Shown here: positions 16,256 through 24,546 of the stretch, one piece after another | Layout: every line of letters begins with the position of its first letter | Position numbering within the stretch: the first letter of the stretch is position 1 | DNA from: Streptomyces sp. H27-C3 | GTDB lineage: Bacteria > Actinomycetota > Actinomycetes > Streptomycetales > Streptomycetaceae | DNA length: 64,000 nucleotides | Direction: 5' to 3' | Assembly (NCBI RefSeq): GCF_030063415.1 | Contig: NZ_JASITA010000029.1 | Span: 1 to 64,000 of the forward strand | Translations under genes and position numbers: made by a program | Notes under the pieces: generated by a model | Told to the model about the DNA's origin: nothing | Database searches by the model: none | The model's input: the letters and a program-made list of their open reading frames with translations, nothing else

Positions 16256-18532
16256 GTGACCACCACGACGACCGGCGCAGGAGCCGAGGTCGAACTCGCC
16301 ATCGGCGGCATGACCTGCGCCTCCTGCGCCGCCCGGATCGAGAAGAAGCTCAACCGCATCGACGGCGTCGAGGCCACCGTCAACTACTCCACCGAGAAGG
16401 CCAAGGTCAGCTACCGGGGCGAGGACATCTCCGTGGCGGACCTGATCGCCACCGTCGAGGCCACCGGCTACAGCGCGAAGGAGCCCGCCCCGCCCCGCAC
16501 TGCGGGCAGCGCCTCACCGGAGGCGGAGGGCGACGCGGAGGCCGCGGACGCCGCCGCGCTGCGGCCGCTGCGCCAGCGGCTGATCACCGCCACCGTCCTC
16601 GCCGTCCCCGTCATCGCGATGGCGATGGTCCCGGCCCTCCAGATCGAGTACTGGCAGTGGCTGTCCCTGACCCTGACCGCCCCGGTCGTCACGTACGCCG
16701 CCTGGCCCTTCCACCGCGCCGCCTGGACCAACGCCAAGCACGGCGCGGCGACGATGGACACCCTGATCTCGGTCGGCACGTCGGCGGCGTTCCTGTGGTC
16801 GCTGTGGGCGCTGTTCTTCGGCACGGCCGGCACGCCCGGCATGACACACCCCTTCGAGCTGACCATCGGACGCTCCGACGGCGCCGGGAACATCTACCTG
16901 GAGGCGGCGGCGGGCGTCACCGCGTTCATCCTCGCCGGGCGCTACTTCGAGGCCCGCTCCAAGAGGAAGGCGGGCGCGGCGCTCAAGGCCCTGCTGGAAC
17001 TCGGCGCCAAGAGCGTCACTGTCCTGCGCGGCGGCCGTGAGGAGACCATCCCCACCGCGGACCTGGCCGTCGGCGACCACTTCGTCGTACGCCCCGGCGA
17101 GAAGATCGCCACGGACGGCTCGGTCGTCGAAGGCACCTCCGCCGTCGACGCCGCCATGCTCACCGGCGAGTCCGTCCCGGTCGAGGTCGGGCCCGGCGAC
17201 TCCGTCACCGGCGCCACCCTGAACGCCGGCGGCCGACTGGTCGTCGAGGCCACCCGGGTCGGCGCGGACACCCAGCTCGCCAGGATGGCCAAGCTCGTCG
17301 AGGACGCGCAGAACGGCAAGGCCGCGGCCCAGCGCCTCGCCGACAAGATCTCCGCCGTCTTCGTCCCCGTGGTCATCGCGCTCGCACTCGGCACGCTCGG
17401 CTTCTGGCTCGGCAACGGCTCGGGCCTGACCGCCGCCTTCACCGCGGCCGTGGCCGTCCTGATCATCGCCTGCCCCTGCGCGCTGGGCCTGGCCACTCCG
17501 ACCGCGCTCATGGTCGGCACCGGCCGCGGCGCCCAGCTCGGCATCCTCATCAAGGGCCCGGAGGTCCTGGAGACCACCCGCAAGGTCGACACGATCGTCC
17601 TCGACAAGACCGGCACCGTCACCACCGGCAAGATGACACTGCTCGCCGTGCACACCACCGACACCACCGACAAGACCGAAGTGCTGCGCCTGGCTGGGGC
17701 GTTGGAGCACGCGTCCGAGCACCCGATCGCCCAGGCCGTCGCGGCGGGCGCCGCCGAGAAGCTCGGCACCCTGCCCACCCCCGAGGACTTCGCGAACATC
17801 CCGGGCCTGGGCGTGCAGGGCATCGTGGAGGGCCACGCCGTCCTGGTCGGCCGGGACCGGCTGCTCACCGAGTGGGCGATGAGCCTGCCCGTGGAGCTGG
17901 AACGGGCCAAGGCGGCGGCGGAGGCCCAGGGACGTACCGCGATCGCGGTGGCCTGGGACGGTGAGGCCAGGGCGGTCCTGGAGGTCGCGGACGCGGTCAA
18001 GGAGACCAGCGCCGAGGCGATCCGCAGGCTGCGCGCGCTGGGCCTGACCCCGATCCTGCTGACCGGCGACAACAAGGCCGTCGCCGAGTCGGTGGCCAAG
18101 GAGGTCGGCATCGACCAGGTCTTCGCGGAGGTCATGCCGGAGGACAAGGTCGACGTGGTCAAGAAGCTCCAGGCCGAGGGCCGCAGCGTCGCCATGGTGG
18201 GCGACGGCGTCAACGACGCCGCCGCGCTCGCCCAGGCCGACCTGGGCCTGGCCATGGGCACCGGCACGGACGCCGCGATCGAGGCGGGCGACCTCACGCT
18301 CGTACGGGGCGACCTGCTCGCTGCCGCGGACGCCATCCGGCTGTCCCGCAAGACCCTCGGCACGATCAAGTCGAACCTCTTCTGGGCCTTCGCCTACAAC
18401 GTGGGCGCCCTGCCGCTCGCGGCGGCCGGCCTGCTCAACCCGATGATCGCCGGAGCGGCCATGGCGTTCTCCTCGGTCTTCGTCGTCGGCAACTCCCTGC
18501 GGCTGCGCGGCTTCAAGGCCGCGAAGAGCTGA
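16256..18532 (+). CDS. copA: CopA, copper-exporting P1B-type ATPase
   Basis: The 758-residue product exports Cu(I) across the membrane using ATP. It has one N-terminal heavy-metal-binding domain (GMTCASCAARIEK, residues 14-26), TGE phosphatase motif (MLTGESVPVEV), the ion-binding CPC motif in IACPCALGLATP, the phosphorylated Asp in DKTGTVT near residue 448, the SEHPIAQAV motif specific to P1B ATPases, and the hinge GDGVNDAAAL. All key residues are present. The GTG start has GAGGAG five bases upstream. A CsoR operator precedes it and csoR follows after 39 bp, so the two probably form one copper-induced operon. Confidence 0.95.
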   Translation: MTTTTTGAGAEVELAIGGMTCASCAARIEKKLNRIDGVEATVNYSTEKAKVSYRGEDISVADLIATVEATGYSAKEPAPPRTAGSASPEAEGDAEAADAAALRPLRQRLITATVLAVPVIAMAMVPALQIEYWQWLSLTLTAPVVTYAAWPFHRAAWTNAKHGAATMDTLISVGTSAAFLWSLWALFFGTAGTPGMTHPFELTIGRSDGAGNIYLEAAAGVTAFILAGRYFEARSKRKAGAALKALLELGAKSVTVLRGGREETIPTADLAVGDHFVVRPGEKIATDGSVVEGTSAVDAAMLTGESVPVEVGPGDSVTGATLNAGGRLVVEATRVGADTQLARMAKLVEDAQNGKAAAQRLADKISAVFVPVVIALALGTLGFWLGNGSGLTAAFTAAVAVLIIACPCALGLATPTALMVGTGRGAQLGILIKGPEVLETTRKVDTIVLDKTGTVTTGKMTLLAVHTTDTTDKTEVLRLAGALEHASEHPIAQAVAAGAAEKLGTLPTPEDFANIPGLGVQGIVEGHAVLVGRDRLLTEWAMSLPVELERAKAAAEAQGRTAIAVAWDGEARAVLEVADAVKETSAEAIRRLRALGLTPILLTGDNKAVAESVAKEVGIDQVFAEVMPEDKVDVVKKLQAEGRSVAMVGDGVNDAAALAQADLGLAMGTGTDAAIEAGDLTLVRGDLLAAADAIRLSRKTLGTIKSNLFWAFAYNVGALPLAAAGLLNPMIAGAAMAFSSVFVVGNSLRLRGFKAAKS

Positions 18533-18571
18533 ACCGACCGGCAGAGCAGACGGAGGAGACGGAGACCCACA

Positions 18572-18853
18572 GTGGCCGGCTACGAACCGAAGAAGGACGA
18601 CATCGTCAGACGCCTGCGCCGCATCGAGGGCCAAGTGCGGGGGCTACAGCGGATGGTCGAGCAGGACACGTACTGCATCGACGTACTCACCCAGGTGTCC
18701 GCGACCAATGCCGCACTCCAGTCCTGCGCCGTGGTCCTGCTCGACGAGCACCTCAACTGCTGCGTGTCGGAGGCCATCGTGCAGGGCGGGGACCAGGCGA
18801 GGACCAAGGTCGGCGAGGCCTCCAAGGCCATCGCCCGGCTGCTGCGGGCATAG
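18572..18853 (+). CDS. csoR: CsoR, copper-sensing repressor
   Basis: The 93-residue product is an all-helical CsoR/RcnR-family regulator. The Cu(I) ligands C-H-C are in place: Cys in DTYCIDVL, His and Cys in LDEHLNCC. The N-terminal signature RRIEGQVRGLQRMVE is clear. It represses copper genes by binding GC-rich palindromes and releases DNA when it binds Cu(I). It lies directly after copA. Five sites of the right type occur in the window, including two beside an MFS exporter 30 kb away. Confidence 0.93.
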   Translation: MAGYEPKKDDIVRRLRRIEGQVRGLQRMVEQDTYCIDVLTQVSATNAALQSCAVVLLDEHLNCCVSEAIVQGGDQARTKVGEASKAIARLLRA

Positions 18854-18884
18854 CCCGCACGACAGCGGACGCGGACGGGCAGGA

Positions 18885-19064
18885 TCAGCCGCCCTTGTAC
18901 GAAGGACAGTCACCGGACAGCCGGACGCTCAGGCGCAGACACAGCCCGAGCACCTGGCGGAGCAGCACCACCTCGGCCGCTCCCACTCCGCAGACCTTCG
19001 CGCAGGGGCGGCCCTGTCCGTACCCGGCTCCGTGGGCGGCGATTTCCTTCGTGAAAGAGAACAT
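18885..19064 (-). CDS. 59-residue Cys-containing protein under a CsoR-type site
   Basis: The ORF starts at ATG 19064. The sequence begins MFSFTKEIAAHGAGYGQG and then has Cys pairs (PCAKVCG) plus two further Cys near the C-terminus, with a hydrophobic helix between. I know no named family. A CsoR-type palindrome (19073-19091) ends 9 bp upstream of the start, exactly where a repressor would block initiation, so copper induction is likely. It could be a small copper-binding protein. The ribosome site is weak (GGTGTG), and confidence rests mostly on the operator. Confidence 0.5.
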   Translation of the reverse strand: MFSFTKEIAAHGAGYGQGRPCAKVCGVGAAEVVLLRQVLGLCLRLSVRLSGDCPSYKGG

Positions 19065-19072
19065 CACACCAA

Positions 19073-19091
19073 GATACCCTCCGGGGGTACC
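19073..19091. promoter_or_regulatory. CsoR-type operator between the small Cys ORF and blaI-like gene
   Basis: GATACCCTCCGGGGGTACC keeps the TACCC-N-GGGGTA core with two mismatches in symmetry. It is placed 9 bp from the small Cys ORF and 71 bp from the divergent BlaI-like gene. Confidence 0.65.
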
Positions 19092-19161
19092 TGTCACTCG
19101 GGCCTGACCGGCCGTACGATGTGGCCGTTCCGAACCGGCAAGGCCCGACGAGGGGGAGACC

Positions 19162-19539
19162 GTGCGACGGCTGGGCGAACTCGAAGCCGAAATAATGGAC
19201 CGGCTGTGGCGATGGCGGCGGCCCGCCACGGTCCGCGAGGTCGTCGACGACATCAATCTCAGCAGGCCCGTCGCCTACACCACGGTGATGACGGTCGCGG
19301 ACATCCTGCACCGCAAGGGCTGGCTGAACCGCGAGAAGGTCTCCAGGGCCTGGGTGTACGAACCGGTGCGCAGCCGCGAGGAGTACACCGCGGGCATGAT
19401 GCAGGACGCCCTGGGCAACAGCCAGGACCGGCAGGCCGCCCTGCTGCGCTTCGTCGAGCACATGTCCCACGAGGACGTGGCCGCACTCGACGCGGCACTG
19501 CGCTCCGTGGCCCGTCCGGGCACCGGCGGCCCCTCATGA
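19162..19539 (+). CDS. BlaI/MecI/CopY-family repressor
   Basis: The 125-residue product has the winged-helix DNA-binding domain of the BlaI family: ELEAEIMDRLWRWRRPATVREV, then AYTTVMTVADILHRKGWL as recognition helix and wing. The C-terminal dimerisation region follows. Its partner is the overlapping M56 peptidase gene (ATGA overlap), the usual BlaR/BlaI arrangement. BlaI repressors are inactivated by proteolysis when the M56 sensor is triggered. CopY in the same family senses copper, but the CxC-rich CopY tail is absent here. GGGGGAG precedes the GTG start. Confidence 0.85.
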   Translation: MRRLGELEAEIMDRLWRWRRPATVREVVDDINLSRPVAYTTVMTVADILHRKGWLNREKVSRAWVYEPVRSREEYTAGMMQDALGNSQDRQAALLRFVEHMSHEDVAALDAALRSVARPGTGGPS

Positions 19540-20471
19540 ACCACCACGTCCTCCCGCCGCTCGGCGTCGTCCTGCTCGCCGGGATCCTGCTGCCCCACCT
19601 GCTGGGGCGCGCCCGCTGGACGCATCAGGCGCCGCGGCTCGCGGTCGGGGTGTGGGGCGCGCTCGCCGTGACGTTCACCGGCGGGGTGGCCCTGCTGGTG
19701 GCCCAGCTGATCCTGCCCAAGGAGTCCAGCCACCAGCTGCTCGGCCTGGTGGAGTCGGCCGTCCCCTGGAACGGGGTCGCCTTCCATCTCCCCACCCGTG
19801 CGGGCCTGTTGAACCTCAGTACGGTGGAGACCGCCGCCGCGCTGGCCGCCGCGGCCGTCCCGCTGCTGCCCGTCTCCGCGCTCGCCCGGGAGTTGATGCG
19901 CTCACGCAGGTCGCGCTCGCGCCACGCCGAGCTGCTGCGGCTGGTCGGCAGCCCGGAACCCCGGCTGCGGGCCACGGTCCTGGCGCACGAGACGCCCGTC
20001 GTCTACTGCCTGCCGGGCCGCTGCTCGCAGGTCGTGGTCAGCTCGGGCGCCCTGCACACCCTGACCGACGCGCAGTTGGCGGCGGCGCTGGCACACGAGC
20101 GCGCGCACATCGCGGGCCGGCACCACCTCTTGGTGGCCGCGGCCGAGGCGTTCTCCACCGTGTTCCGCGGGCTGCCGCTGGCCCGGCGGGTGGGCAGCGA
20201 GCTGCCCCTGCTCCTGGAGATGGCCGCCGACGACCGCGCGCTGCGCCGCTGTTCACGCGACGCACTGGCGACGGCGCTGTACGCGATGGCGGCCGGACAG
20301 GTGCCGCGCGCGGCGTTCGCGGCGGGCGGCCCCTCCGCGGTGGTCCGCATGCGGCGCATCCTGTTACCGAACCGCGCGGGCCATCCCGTGCTGCGCGGAC
20401 TGCTCACCGTGTCCGGCGCGGTGGGCGCGATCGCCCCCCTGGTCATGGCCTGCTGCTCCATTCCCGGATAA
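19536..20471 (+). CDS. M56-family integral membrane metallopeptidase (BlaR1-like), with a TTA codon
   Basis: The 311-residue product has several membrane helices and a zinc-protease motif HERAH (AALAHERAHIAGRHH, near residue 190), followed by a conserved Glu/Asp helix (LLEMAADDRALRR). It lacks the extracellular penicillin-binding sensor domain of BlaR1, as most actinobacterial members do. It overlaps the BlaI-like gene by four bases and should cleave or control that repressor. A leucine TTA codon at 20364-20366 makes translation dependent on the bldA tRNA, so the pair may be developmentally timed. Confidence 0.85.
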   Translation: MNHHVLPPLGVVLLAGILLPHLLGRARWTHQAPRLAVGVWGALAVTFTGGVALLVAQLILPKESSHQLLGLVESAVPWNGVAFHLPTRAGLLNLSTVETAAALAAAAVPLLPVSALARELMRSRRSRSRHAELLRLVGSPEPRLRATVLAHETPVVYCLPGRCSQVVVSSGALHTLTDAQLAAALAHERAHIAGRHHLLVAAAEAFSTVFRGLPLARRVGSELPLLLEMAADDRALRRCSRDALATALYAMAAGQVPRAAFAAGGPSAVVRMRRILLPNRAGHPVLRGLLTVSGAVGAIAPLVMACCSIPG

Positions 20472-20495
20472 TCCCCACCACTCACCCCCACTACT

Positions 20496-20513
20496 GAATT
20501 ACTAAGTAAATTC
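20496..20513. promoter_or_regulatory. AT-rich near-palindrome upstream of the acetyltransferase gene
   Basis: GAATTACTAAGTAAATTC is an imperfect dyad (one extra base on the right) in an AT-rich island unusual for this genome. It lies about 100 bp before the GNAT gene. An operator or promoter element is possible; nothing identifies the binding protein. Confidence 0.3.
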
Positions 20514-20614
20514 GTAGATTGCGGCAGATTGCATTCGGGGCCTCGGCGCCTCGAATTGACCGCTAGTGTTGGGGCGGTTGGAGCGATCCTGCCCGCCGGG
20601 AAGGTACGGAATCT

Positions 20615-21109
20615 ATGCACTCCGTGGAGGTGCGGCCCGCGGTTTCGGCCGAGGCGTCCGCAATTTCCCGGCTGCTCGCCACCGCGATACGCGACAGCTA
20701 TACCGGACTTCTCGGAAGTACGGACGTGGAGCGACTGGTGAGCCGCCATTGCCCGCTCACCCGCATCAATGCGGAAATCGGAATTCGCGGCGGTGCGCCC
20801 GGCTGGCTCGGCTGGCTGGTCGCCGTCGACGCGGACGGCACGGTGGTCGGCACGGCGGCGGGCGGCGTACCCCTGGCAGGGCACGGCGAGTTGTACGCAC
20901 TGTGCACGCTGCCGTCCCGTCGCCACGAGGGCATCGGCTCCACGCTGCTGGCCGCGGCGACCGACCGGATGCGTGCCCACGAGGCCGAGCGGCAGTCGAT
21001 CTCACTGCCCACCACGAAGGACCCCGCGCTGCCGTTCTACGAGCGGCACGGCTTCACCGGCGACGGGACCAGGCTGGCCCGCACGCTGCGACCGCCCCGC
21101 ACACCCTGA
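20615..21109 (+). CDS. GNAT-family N-acetyltransferase
   Basis: The 164-residue product has the GNAT fold: motif D/A with LVAVDADGTVVGTAAGG, the acetyl-CoA pyrophosphate loop RRHEGIGSTLL (R/Q-x-x-G-x-G/A), and the C-terminal motif B (LPFYERHGF). The substrate is unknown. The upstream region is AT rich and the gene begins the accessory region after the copper genes. The start is ATG 20615; GGGAAGG precedes it. Confidence 0.8.
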   Translation: MHSVEVRPAVSAEASAISRLLATAIRDSYTGLLGSTDVERLVSRHCPLTRINAEIGIRGGAPGWLGWLVAVDADGTVVGTAAGGVPLAGHGELYALCTLPSRRHEGIGSTLLAAATDRMRAHEAERQSISLPTTKDPALPFYERHGFTGDGTRLARTLRPPRTP

Positions 21110-21206
21110 TCCGCACCCCCTGATCCGCGCGCCCTGATCCGCGCGCCCTGATCCGCGCGCCCTCCCCCGCCGCCCCGATCCGTACGCCCCGATCCGCGCG
21201 CCCTCC
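21104..21206. repeat. 15-bp tandem repeat cluster
   Basis: About six imperfect copies of CCCTGATCCGCGCGC lie directly after the acetyltransferase stop, degenerating to CCCCGATCCGTACGC. They are non-coding in the annotation and may be a replication-slippage product. Confidence 0.7.
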
Positions 21207-21409
21207 TACGACGCGCTCCGCCTCGACGCCGTCCGTGCGCCGCCCCGCTGCCCGCCCTCCCCTGGCAGATCCACGCCAACGCGTGGACACGCAGCGCCCG
21301 GAGCTGGCCCGGCGGCCGTCCGGCAGGACACGCTTTGTCCAGCAGCGCGGCCCCGGCGGCACGGGTGCCCGCCCGGACGGCAGGGAAGACCGAGCCACCT
21401 GGAGGAGCG
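21110..21409. other. 300-bp intergenic stretch
   Basis: The first third is the 15-bp repeat cluster. The rest is GC-rich sequence leading to the Shine-Dalgarno site (GGAGGAG) of the methyltransferase gene. No promoter hexamers or convincing ORF were recognised. Confidence 0.5.
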
Positions 21410-22270
21410 ATGCACACACAGGCCAGCATGTCCGCGCCAACCGTGCCCGCCGGGCTCACGTCCACCCTGCCGTCCCGGGGCCTCCCCGTCCCGGGCACCG
21501 CGCCCCACCTGCCCGGACTGGAGTCCGTGGCCCCGCACGACGCCGGCTCCGGCTGGCTGCACGACTGCCTCCTCGGCCCGCACAGCGCCGACATCGTCCC
21601 GTATCTGAGCCTGGCCAGGGCCACCGGCGGCCCGGTGCTCGACCTGGGGTCCGGCTCCGGGCGGCTCTCGGTGCCCTTCGCCCGGCACGGCTTCGCGGTG
21701 GAGGCCGTGGACCGCGACCAGCCGTCGCTGACCGCGCTGCGCGCCTGGGCAGGGCGCATCGGGCCCCGGGTGCACGGGTTGATCCGGACGACCCGCGCCG
21801 ACCTGCTGCGGCTGCGACTGCGGGACGAGTATCAACTCGCGCTGCTGGCCGGGGCCATGGTCGCGGCCGTACCGCCGCACAGCCGCCCCGCGATGCTGCG
21901 GGAGATCGCCGCGCATCTGGGCGCGGGCGGCGCGCTGGCCCTCGACTACACCGCGCACGATCCCGCCGCCCTGGCCGAACACCCGCAGCGCAGCTGGGCG
22001 TTCCAGGTGCCCCGGTTCGACGGGGTGGAGGAGTGGGTGATCGCCCAGCAGAGCTTCGACCTGTGCGCCATGAGCGAGCGCATCACGTACCACTCGTCGA
22101 GGACCGGCAAGTCCTCGACGCACCGGGTGGTGCTGCACACCGACAAGTGGATCGTCGACCCGGCTGTGCTGGCCTCGGAGTTGGGCGCGGCGGGCCTGCA
22201 CATCAGCGACCGCCACCAGCAGCGGATCGACGAGCGGACCCAGAGCGTGCTGCTGATCTGCCGCGCGTGA
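21410..22270 (+). CDS. Class I SAM-dependent methyltransferase
   Basis: The product is 286 residues from ATG 21410 (GGAGGAG three bases upstream). Motif I is VLDLGSGSGRLSVPFARHG, followed by the acidic VEAVDRD that holds SAM ribose, and post-motif segments LGAGGALALDYTAHDP. The C-terminal half is beta-rich (RITYHSSRTGKSSTHRVVLH). The substrate is not evident. It resembles stand-alone methyltransferases of RiPP and other secondary-metabolite clusters (daptide-type enzymes are one possibility), but no RiPP precursor was seen nearby. It lies just before the two regulators at the edge of the biosynthetic region. Confidence 0.75.
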   Translation: MHTQASMSAPTVPAGLTSTLPSRGLPVPGTAPHLPGLESVAPHDAGSGWLHDCLLGPHSADIVPYLSLARATGGPVLDLGSGSGRLSVPFARHGFAVEAVDRDQPSLTALRAWAGRIGPRVHGLIRTTRADLLRLRLRDEYQLALLAGAMVAAVPPHSRPAMLREIAAHLGAGGALALDYTAHDPAALAEHPQRSWAFQVPRFDGVEEWVIAQQSFDLCAMSERITYHSSRTGKSSTHRVVLHTDKWIVDPAVLASELGAAGLHISDRHQQRIDERTQSVLLICRA

Positions 22271-22419
22271 GGCGGGTGCGGCGTGCGAGAGTCGTCGGCG
22301 GGCCGCGCACACACCGTACGTGATGCGCGTCACACGCGGATCAAGCCAGGCGAAGGCCGGACGAAGCTGTGGCAGGGTCAGGCGGGGGTGCGACTGTTGA
22401 TGAGGGGGGTTGCTGCGCT

Positions 22420-23475
22420 GTGGGCAGAAACGATGCCAGGACACGTTCACGCGCGGACGATCCCACCCTCTTCCTCTATCAAGAACTGCGCCTCCGTGGC
22501 GCCTCCAGCTTCGACGAGGTGGCCGGTGAACTGGATCTGGCCCCGGCCGAGCGTGAGCGATGTCGTGACGAACTGACGTCGCTGGGGCTCATGGTCGCCA
22601 CCGGTTCAAACCACGACAGCAGCCTGGCGCTCAAGAGCGGCGAACGCCCCGAGTCGGAATCCGACACGGTCACCGTCGTCGCCCCCGAAACCGCTCTGCT
22701 GCGGCTGCTGCGCCGCGAACAGCGCCGCCTGAAGGACCACTTGGCGGAGGCCGACCGCACCTACGGCGTGCTCGACACCCTGGCCGACCGCTTTCTGCAC
22801 GGCGGCGCCCTGACCCAGTCCGAGGTCGAGGTCGAGGTGGTCACCGACTACCGCCGCATCCAACAGGTGCTGGCAGACATGTCGGACACCATGCGCCACG
22901 ATTCGCTCTCCATGGTCCCGGGCTCGCTGCAGCGGGAGATTCCGGAGCGCGCCCTGGATCGCGACCGCAGCCAGGTGAACAAGGGCGTACGGGTGCGGTG
23001 CATCCACAATCAGCGGTTCACGGCAGTCCCTGAAATGGCCGAGTTCTTTCGCCTGAAGGCGGAGTCCGGCGTCGAGTTGCGCCTCTCCCCCGTGGTCCCG
23101 ATGAACATGATTATCGCGGACCAGGACATCGCGCTGATCCCGCTGGATCCGGAGAATCCCTCGGTCGGTGCCATTGTCGCCCGCGGTCCCGCTCTCGTGC
23201 GTTCCTATATCGCGCTGTATGAATACTGCTGGCACACCGCCACCCCCTATGGGGATTCCGCGTCCACCGAGCAGGGCGGTGACGGCCTGACCGAACAACA
23301 GCAGGCCGCCCTGCGCATGCTCGCCACCGGGATGAAGGACGAGAAGATCGCCCGCAGTCTCGGCGTCTCCCTGCGCACCGTGAGCCGGCTGCTTTCCGAG
23401 GTCATGCAGGAGCTCGGCGCCTCCAGCCGCTTCGAGGCGGGCGTCAGGGCGACCCGGCTCGGCTGGCTGGACTGA
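22420..23475 (+). CDS. LuxR-type regulator with TrmB-like effector region
   Basis: The product is about 351 residues. The N-terminus (DPTLFLYQELRLRGASSFDEVAGEL) is a predicted helix-turn-helix of TrmB/MarR type. The centre (RFTAVPEMAEFFRLKAESG, then NMIIADQDIALIPLD) resembles the sensing domain of TrmB-like proteins. The C-terminal 65 residues are a LuxR/GerE helix-turn-helix (LTEQQQAALRMLATGMKDEK, then SLRTVSRLLSEVMQELGA). Such orphan regulators often sit in streptomycete biosynthetic clusters. Start at GTG 22420 is preferred because GAGGGGGG lies upstream; GTG 22369 is also in frame. Confidence 0.75.
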   Translation: MGRNDARTRSRADDPTLFLYQELRLRGASSFDEVAGELDLAPAERERCRDELTSLGLMVATGSNHDSSLALKSGERPESESDTVTVVAPETALLRLLRREQRRLKDHLAEADRTYGVLDTLADRFLHGGALTQSEVEVEVVTDYRRIQQVLADMSDTMRHDSLSMVPGSLQREIPERALDRDRSQVNKGVRVRCIHNQRFTAVPEMAEFFRLKAESGVELRLSPVVPMNMIIADQDIALIPLDPENPSVGAIVARGPALVRSYIALYEYCWHTATPYGDSASTEQGGDGLTEQQQAALRMLATGMKDEKIARSLGVSLRTVSRLLSEVMQELGASSRFEAGVRATRLGWLD

Positions 23476-23579
23476 GCCCGTTCCGCCCGGCCCGTCGGCC
23501 CTCTCCTTCGCCCCGGCCGAAGCCTTCCGCCGAGTCCCTTCTGCTGCGCCAAGTCCCTTCTGGTCCGACAAGAGGTACG

Positions 23580-24050
23580 ATGCCCGCAAAGTTTTGGGCT
23601 GACCAGATGGTGGCGGGAGTCATGGCACTCGACGAATTGCTGACCGACCGCGAAGCGGTGATCCAGCGACTCCGTGACGTAGGACTGCGCGTCACGGGCC
23701 CCCGCATGGAGGTGCTCCAGGTGCTCGCTGCAGGCGGACACCTGGATGTCGAGGCGATTACCGCCGCGGCCCGCGAAAGGCTGGGCACACTCACCAGCCA
23801 GGCCGTCTACGAAATGCTCCGGCATTTCCTGGAAACGGGCCTGGTCATGAAATTCGAGCGACCCGGATGGCCCGCCGTATTCGAAGTCATGGGCGAGCCG
23901 CATCAGCACGCCCTGTGTGTCGACTGCGGGCGGGTCGAGAATGTCGAGGCCAAGGCCCCGAGTCCGCCGAAGAAAGGCCTGACGGACTGGCGGATGACGA
24001 GTGCGGACATCGTGTTCAGGGGCCACTGCCCCGAGTGCCGCACCGCCTGA
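23580..24050 (+). CDS. Fur-family transcriptional regulator
   Basis: The 156-residue product has the Fur fold: N-terminal winged helix (GLRVTGPRMEVLQVLAAGGH) and a C-terminal dimer domain with metal ligands (HQHALCVDCGRVENVE; FRGHCPEC). The two Cys-x2-Cys pairs form the structural zinc site. The sequence type is close to actinobacterial peroxide sensors (PerR/CatR/FurA) or FurA-like regulators; sequence alone does not settle iron versus peroxide sensing. Start ATG 23580 has GAGG upstream, and ATG 23622 is an alternative. It is followed by a strong terminator, so it probably forms its own unit. Confidence 0.8.
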   Translation: MPAKFWADQMVAGVMALDELLTDREAVIQRLRDVGLRVTGPRMEVLQVLAAGGHLDVEAITAAARERLGTLTSQAVYEMLRHFLETGLVMKFERPGWPAVFEVMGEPHQHALCVDCGRVENVEAKAPSPPKKGLTDWRMTSADIVFRGHCPECRTA

Positions 24051-24059
24051 CACCTACCG

Positions 24060-24114
24060 CGCCGAAGGGCCCCGGGCCCCACCCTGTCCGGGTGGGGGCC
24101 GGGGCCCTTCGGCG
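24060..24114. terminator. Strong bidirectional hairpin terminator
   Basis: A long stem (CGCCGAAGGGCCCCGG pairing with CCGGGGCCCTTCGGCG, extended inward by GCCCCACCC and GGGTGGGGGC) lies between the convergent Fur-like gene and the small secreted-peptide gene. Confidence 0.85.
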
Positions 24115-24136
24115 TGCCATTGCCCGTCTGATCAGG

Positions 24137-24334
24137 TCAGTTGAGCGGCGGGACCGGCTTCGGCGACGGGGCCGGCCAGACGTTGTCCTCGGCGGAGGAC
24201 ACCGTCGCGGAGGCTACCGATGAGCTGTCCGCCGCGAAGGCCGCGGGAGCCGCGACGGCCGCACAGAGGGTCGCCGCGACCGCCAGCTGACGAACGACGG
24301 TGCGTATGCCGGTGGTGGGTGTGAAAGCAGACAT
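24137..24334 (-). CDS. Small secreted peptide
   Basis: The 65-residue product has a Sec signal peptide: a basic N-terminus (TGIRTVVRQ), hydrophobic core LAVAATLCAAVAAPAAF and likely cleavage after AFA. The mature part is about 31 residues, acidic then Pro-rich (EDNVWPAPSPKPVPPLN). GGAGG lies upstream of the ATG. No family is recognised. Similar short exported peptides are common in streptomycetes, and a link with the flanking cluster is not shown. Confidence 0.65.
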   Translation of the reverse strand: MSAFTPTTGIRTVVRQLAVAATLCAAVAAPAAFAADSSSVASATVSSAEDNVWPAPSPKPVPPLN

Positions 24335-24546
24335 GATTCCTCCAGGAAGAGAATGAATATTCCGTCTTCCCCTGACCCGTGCCGCCGGGTGCTGCGGTGA
24401 AGACAGTTGAATACTCTCCCGCCCGGGTGACGGACACCAGCGTTACGCGAGGCGTGGACTTGCCATGACGTAAGTGCGTCATCGGCGCCCGGGAGAAACG
24501 GAATTACATTCCCGCCACTACATATTGGGGAACTCCGCTCTTTTGG

